Origin: Streptomyces sp. TLI_235
Lineage (GTDB): Bacteria; Actinomycetota; Actinomycetes; Streptomycetales; Streptomycetaceae
NCBI GenBank assembly: GCA_002300355.1
Contig: NSGV01000001.1
Coordinates: forward strand, 2,294,001-2,358,000
Direction: 5' to 3'
DNA length: 64,000 nucleotides
Part shown: one piece after another, positions 61,156 to 64,000 of the stretch
Layout of the letters: each line of letters starts with the position of its first letter
Position numbering within the stretch: the first letter of the stretch is position 1
The notes under the pieces: generated by a model
What the model saw: the letters and a program-made list of their open reading frames with translations, nothing else
Databases searched by the model: none
What the model was told of the DNA's origin: nothing
Program-made: the position numbers and the translations under genes

Positions 61156-62103
61156 ATGACGGTGCGTACGGTGACGGCCCGCGGCATGCGGGCGGGGGTA
61201 CTCGCCACGGTGGTCGCGGTCGCCGCCGGGCTGCTCGCGGGCGGCCCGGACGGGCGGGCGGCGCAGGGCCCGCCGGTACAGGCGGCCCCGGCGGCGGCCG
61301 CGCTCGCGCCCGCCGCGGACTGCGACGTGACGAAGAGCGCGCCGCCCGCGGAGGACCCGAACGGGTCGGCGATCCGGCGGATCAGGCAGCGCGGCTCGCT
61401 GGTCGTCGGCGTCGACCAGAACAGCTTCAACTGGGGCTACCGCAACCCGCGCACCGGCCGGATCGAGGGCTTCGACATCGATCTGGCGCACGCGATCGCG
61501 GCCTCGGTGCTCGGCGACCCGGAGAAGATCACCTTCAGGACGGTGCCCACCGCCCGCCGGATCGACGCGATCAAGAACGGCGAGGTGGACCTGATCACCC
61601 GCACCATGACGATCACCTGCGACCGGCTGAAGGAGGTGGCGTTCTCCGTGCCGTACTTCCGCACCGGCCAGCAGGTCGTGGTGCCCCGCGCGGCGAAGGT
61701 GCCGTCGCTGGCCGCCGCGTTCAAGGGGCGGCGGGCGTGTGTCGCCGCGCAGTCCTCCTCCGAGGCGGAGCTCAAGCGGGACGCGCGCGGCACCAGCGCG
61801 GTGCGGGTGGTGGAGAACCAGCTGGACTGCCTGGTGCTGATGCAGCTCGGCCAGGTGGACACCACGCTCACCGACGGCGCGCTGGCCGCGGCGCAGGCCG
61901 CCCAGGACCCGACGGTGCAGGTGCTCGACGAGTCCATCTCCGACGCCTACATGGGGGTGGCGGTCAACAAGGCCGCGCCCGACCTGGTCGCGTGGGTGAA
62001 CCAGGTGCTCGCGGAGTACCGCTCCGGCGGGGGGTGGCAGCGCAGCTACGCGCGCTGGCTGGCACCCACCATGGGTGCCTCGACCGCTCCGTACCTGCCG
62101 TAG
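61156..62103 (+). CDS. glnH: GlnH-like extracytoplasmic glutamate/aspartate-binding protein
   Basis: This 315-residue protein has a signal peptide (about 12-30) and the SBP_bac_3 fold (IRQRGSLVVGVDQNSFNWGYRNPRTGRIEGFDIDLAHAIAASVLG, about 76-115 in pieces; DLITRTMTITCDRLKEVAFSVPYF; VNKAAPDLVAWVNQVL). The binding pocket residues F, D, R are typical. Unlike mycobacterial GlnH it has no Cys at the signal cleavage site, so it is probably not a lipoprotein; four later cysteines (DCDV, TCDRL, RACVA, LDCLV) may form disulfides. It is a predicted sensor, with GlnX, for PknG. Confidence 0.88.
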   Translation: MTVRTVTARGMRAGVLATVVAVAAGLLAGGPDGRAAQGPPVQAAPAAAALAPAADCDVTKSAPPAEDPNGSAIRRIRQRGSLVVGVDQNSFNWGYRNPRTGRIEGFDIDLAHAIAASVLGDPEKITFRTVPTARRIDAIKNGEVDLITRTMTITCDRLKEVAFSVPYFRTGQQVVVPRAAKVPSLAAAFKGRRACVAAQSSSEAELKRDARGTSAVRVVENQLDCLVLMQLGQVDTTLTDGALAAAQAAQDPTVQVLDESISDAYMGVAVNKAAPDLVAWVNQVLAEYRSGGGWQRSYARWLAPTMGASTAPYLP

Positions 62104-62169
62104 TCTCGTCACCCCGTCACCCGTCGTCCCGTCACCCCGTCATACGAGGCACCGTCAACCGAGGGCGCC

Positions 62170-63669
62170 GTGCCGCAGCGCGCGGAAGGCGCCGAGGCGG
62201 CGCCGGGCGACCGCACCGGAGAGGAAGGACCGTTGGCAGGAACTGCCGGCCCGGCGATGAGCCGGGAGGAGGTGGACCGCGCGCTCGCGCGGCTGGGCGC
62301 CGAGCGCGACGCCGTGGAGGCTGCCCTGCTCGACCTGCAGGACCATCCAGGCCGTCGGCTGCTGGAGGGCGCCGCCCTCACCGGGCGGACCCGGGAGCGC
62401 TGGTCCGTCGCCGGGCAGGGCCTGTCCGTGCTGTGGACGCTGTTCGACCGCTACTCGGAGGCGCTGGCCTCGGCGCGGGCCGTCCGCTCGCGCCGCAACC
62501 GGCCGGGCTCCGCCGAGCTGGCGGAGCTCAGTGAGCTGCTCGGCGGCGCCTCGGTGACGGTCTCCGGCGGGCAGCTGCCGGACGGCGGTGCCCGGTTCGG
62601 CGCGCCGGCCCGGCTGGTCGAGCGGGTCAGCCTGGCCGATCTGCTGGAGCGGATGAACGCCTGGTACGCGGCGGTGCTGGAGGTGGCGGCGGCCGCGGAC
62701 GCGGTCTGGTCGGCGCTGCCCGCCCGGATCGACCTGCTGCTCGCCGAGCTTCACCGGGTGCAGATGTTGGCGCTGTCGGTGGGGGTGCGGCCGGGCGGCC
62801 ACCCGCTGGCGGACGACCTCGCGGCGCTGGCCGAGGACCTGGCGGCGCAGCGCGCCGAGGTGGTCGCGGACCCGCTGGCGCTGTGGCGGCCGGCCCGGGT
62901 GCCGTCCCAGCGGGCGCAGGAGGCGTCGGCGCCCGCGGTGGCGGCCGGCACGGTCGCCGGGGTGGTCGACACCTCGCGCTTCGACCGGGCGGGCCGGGCG
63001 CTGGACGACGTCCGGGTGGAGCTGGAGGGGCTGCTGCGGCTGCGCGACGAGTCGCACGAGCGGCTGCAGCAGGTCGGCGATCTGCTGCAGCGCGCCGACG
63101 CGACGCTCGCCGAGGCCCGGCGGGCCCGCGGCGAGGTGCTGGCGAAGATCGCCGCGACCGAGGTGCCGGCCGTGCCGGGCCCGGCCTCGGCACTGCGCGA
63201 ACGGATCGGCCAGGCGGTGGAGCTGCAGCACGGCGGCCAGTGGTACCGGCTGGGTCCGCTGCTGGACGCGCTGGAGGACGCGGCCGCCAAGGAGCTCGCC
63301 CGGGCCCGGCACTCGCTGACCGAGGTGGCCCAGCCGCTGGCGGTGCGGGCCGAGCTGCGCGGGCGGCTGGAGGCGTACAGGGCGATGGCGGCCCGGCTCG
63401 GGATCACCGAGGATCCGGAGGTCGTCGAGCGGTTCGAGAAGGCGCGCTGGCTGTTGTGGAGCGCGCCGTGCGATCTGCGCGCCGCGGCGGAGGCGGTCGC
63501 CCGCTTCCAGCAGGCGGTGCGGCCGGCACCCGCGCTGCCGGCCGGCCCGGGGGCCCCGGGCACGGCCGGTGTCGCGGACGGCGGGAACGGGCAGGACCAC
63601 CAGGCCCCGGCGGTGCAGGACAGCCGGCCGGCGGGGGACGTTGAGGGGGGCGGCGAATCCGATGGGTGA
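62170..63669 (+). CDS. Coiled-coil protein of the glnX-glnH-pknG operon
   Basis: This 499-residue soluble protein is mainly helix. Coiled-coil segments are seen at about 31-58 (SREEVDRALARLGAERDAVEAAL), 215-245, 273-325 and 390-430. It has an acidic/Gly-rich C-terminus. No enzymatic motif. The GTG at 62170 has GAGGG upstream; a TTG at 62233 with GAGGAAGG is equally possible. It overlaps pknG by 8 bp, so it is coupled to the kinase. It may be a scaffold. Function unknown; such a gene lies at this position in related operons. Confidence 0.8.
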   Translation: MPQRAEGAEAAPGDRTGEEGPLAGTAGPAMSREEVDRALARLGAERDAVEAALLDLQDHPGRRLLEGAALTGRTRERWSVAGQGLSVLWTLFDRYSEALASARAVRSRRNRPGSAELAELSELLGGASVTVSGGQLPDGGARFGAPARLVERVSLADLLERMNAWYAAVLEVAAAADAVWSALPARIDLLLAELHRVQMLALSVGVRPGGHPLADDLAALAEDLAAQRAEVVADPLALWRPARVPSQRAQEASAPAVAAGTVAGVVDTSRFDRAGRALDDVRVELEGLLRLRDESHERLQQVGDLLQRADATLAEARRARGEVLAKIAATEVPAVPGPASALRERIGQAVELQHGGQWYRLGPLLDALEDAAAKELARARHSLTEVAQPLAVRAELRGRLEAYRAMAARLGITEDPEVVERFEKARWLLWSAPCDLRAAAEAVARFQQAVRPAPALPAGPGAPGTAGVADGGNGQDHQAPAVQDSRPAGDVEGGGESDG

Positions 63670-64000
63670 GGCGTGCACGCGGCCGGAGTGCTCCGGCGGC
63701 GGGGTGATCGACGCGGACGGCTACTGCGACGAGTGCGGCCTGGCCGCCGCACCGGCGGGCAGCGGGTCCGCCGGGGCGTCCGGGACGTCCGGGGCGGGTT
63801 CCGGAGCAGGTTCGGGGAGGTCCGCGGCGGGGGCCGGGGCGTCCGGGGCGGGGGCGGGCGGCCCGGTGCGCTGCGCCCGGGACTGTCCGGGCACCGTCGA
63901 CGCGGACGGCTACTGCGACGAGTGCGGGCTGGCCGCCGAGCCGGGCGGGTCGACCGCGCCGTACGTGCCCTCGGCCCGGGTCTCCCCCGACTCCGCCCGG
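63662..64000 (+). CDS. pknG: Serine/threonine kinase PknG, N-terminal part (runs off the edge)
   Basis: Only the first 113 codons are in the window. They encode two zinc-ribbon-like motifs. Motif 1 is CTRPECSGGG then YCDECGLAA (about 5-30), motif 2 is CARDCPGT then YCDECGLAA (about 74-92), separated by a Gly/Ser/Ala-rich linker. This rubredoxin-like start is the hallmark of PknG, where the Cys pairs bind metal and sense redox state. The usual protein has one such region; here there are two. The kinase and TPR domains lie beyond position 64000. The assignment uses the N-terminus plus the glnX-glnH context. Confidence 0.82.
   Translation, partial: MGEACTRPECSGGGVIDADGYCDECGLAAAPAGSGSAGASGTSGAGSGAGSGRSAAGAGASGAGAGGPVRCARDCPGTVDADGYCDECGLAAEPGGSTAPYVPSARVSPDSAR
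63710..63927 (+). repeat. Exact 29-base direct repeat in the pknG zinc-ribbon region
   Basis: Identical 29-base copies at 63710-63738 and 63899-63927 encode DADGYCDECG. The bases after them differ in wobble positions, so the duplication is recent or under strong codon conservation. Confidence 0.85.

Noticed and set aside
63662..64000. Standard zinc-ribbon protein rather than PknG
   Set aside because: The glnX-glnH neighbourhood and the arrangement of the Cys pairs favour PknG, though the kinase domain itself is outside the window.

Overview
The window is a GC-rich actinobacterial chromosome segment, almost certainly Streptomycetaceae (Streptomyces or Kitasatospora). The evidence is the base composition, the many GTG/TTG starts preceded by GGAGG-type ribosome sites, 4-bp ATGA/GTGA stop-start overlaps, long GC hairpins between convergent genes, and the gene content: the coproporphyrin-type heme genes hemG/hemQ, a rok7B7-xylFGH block beside dxs, an ApbE/FMN module, and a PknG-GlnX-GlnH locus. 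51 protein-coding genes are called. I saw no rRNA, tRNA, insertion sequence, prophage or CRISPR array.

Layout. 1-6.6 kb is housekeeping: uvrB, a zapE-type ATPase, a RibD-like reductase, a small conserved protein, murC and msrB. 6.7-8.8 kb is a large coiled-coil/Mrr-nuclease/TerD fusion. 8.9-13.2 kb holds a tandem GNAT acetyltransferase and a cassette of a DUF692 (MNIO) enzyme, a small partner, a TIGR04222 membrane protein with a nine-cysteine Ser/Gly tail, and a second TIGR04222 protein without the tail. 13.3-17.8 kb carries hemQ, hemG and hemE around a DUF4349 lipoprotein. 18-24.7 kb has a DUF3000 protein, an atypical LuxR-type response regulator with a collagen-like linker, ribonuclease D and the fadAB beta-oxidation pair. 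24.9-33.4 kb (minus strand) has a membrane glycosyltransferase, dxs, xylHGF and a ROK regulator.

33.7-44 kb has pepN, a two-component system divergent from a ferric-reductase-like/FMN-binding/ApbE module, a small membrane protein and malQ. 44.2-50.9 kb has a giant GH84-like secreted protein, a HAD hydrolase, an HNH endonuclease and an MscS channel. 51-58 kb is a complete sugar-uptake operon: ROK regulator, binding lipoprotein, two permeases, a GH4 phospho-glycosidase and a BadF-type sugar kinase. It has no ATPase of its own, so the ATPase is probably shared, as is usual in Streptomyces. 58.4-64 kb has a small PH-like protein, a nucleosidase and the glnX-glnH-coiled-coil-pknG operon, which runs off the right edge.

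The best candidate for an undescribed system is the MNIO/TIGR04222 cassette at 9990-13237, where the enzyme's likely substrate is a membrane protein with a cysteine-rich tail. Other points of interest are the Mrr-TerD fusion, the GH84-like protein with one of the two usual catalytic aspartates replaced, and a sigma-type promoter with a perfect dyad between its -35 and -10 at 58312-58341.
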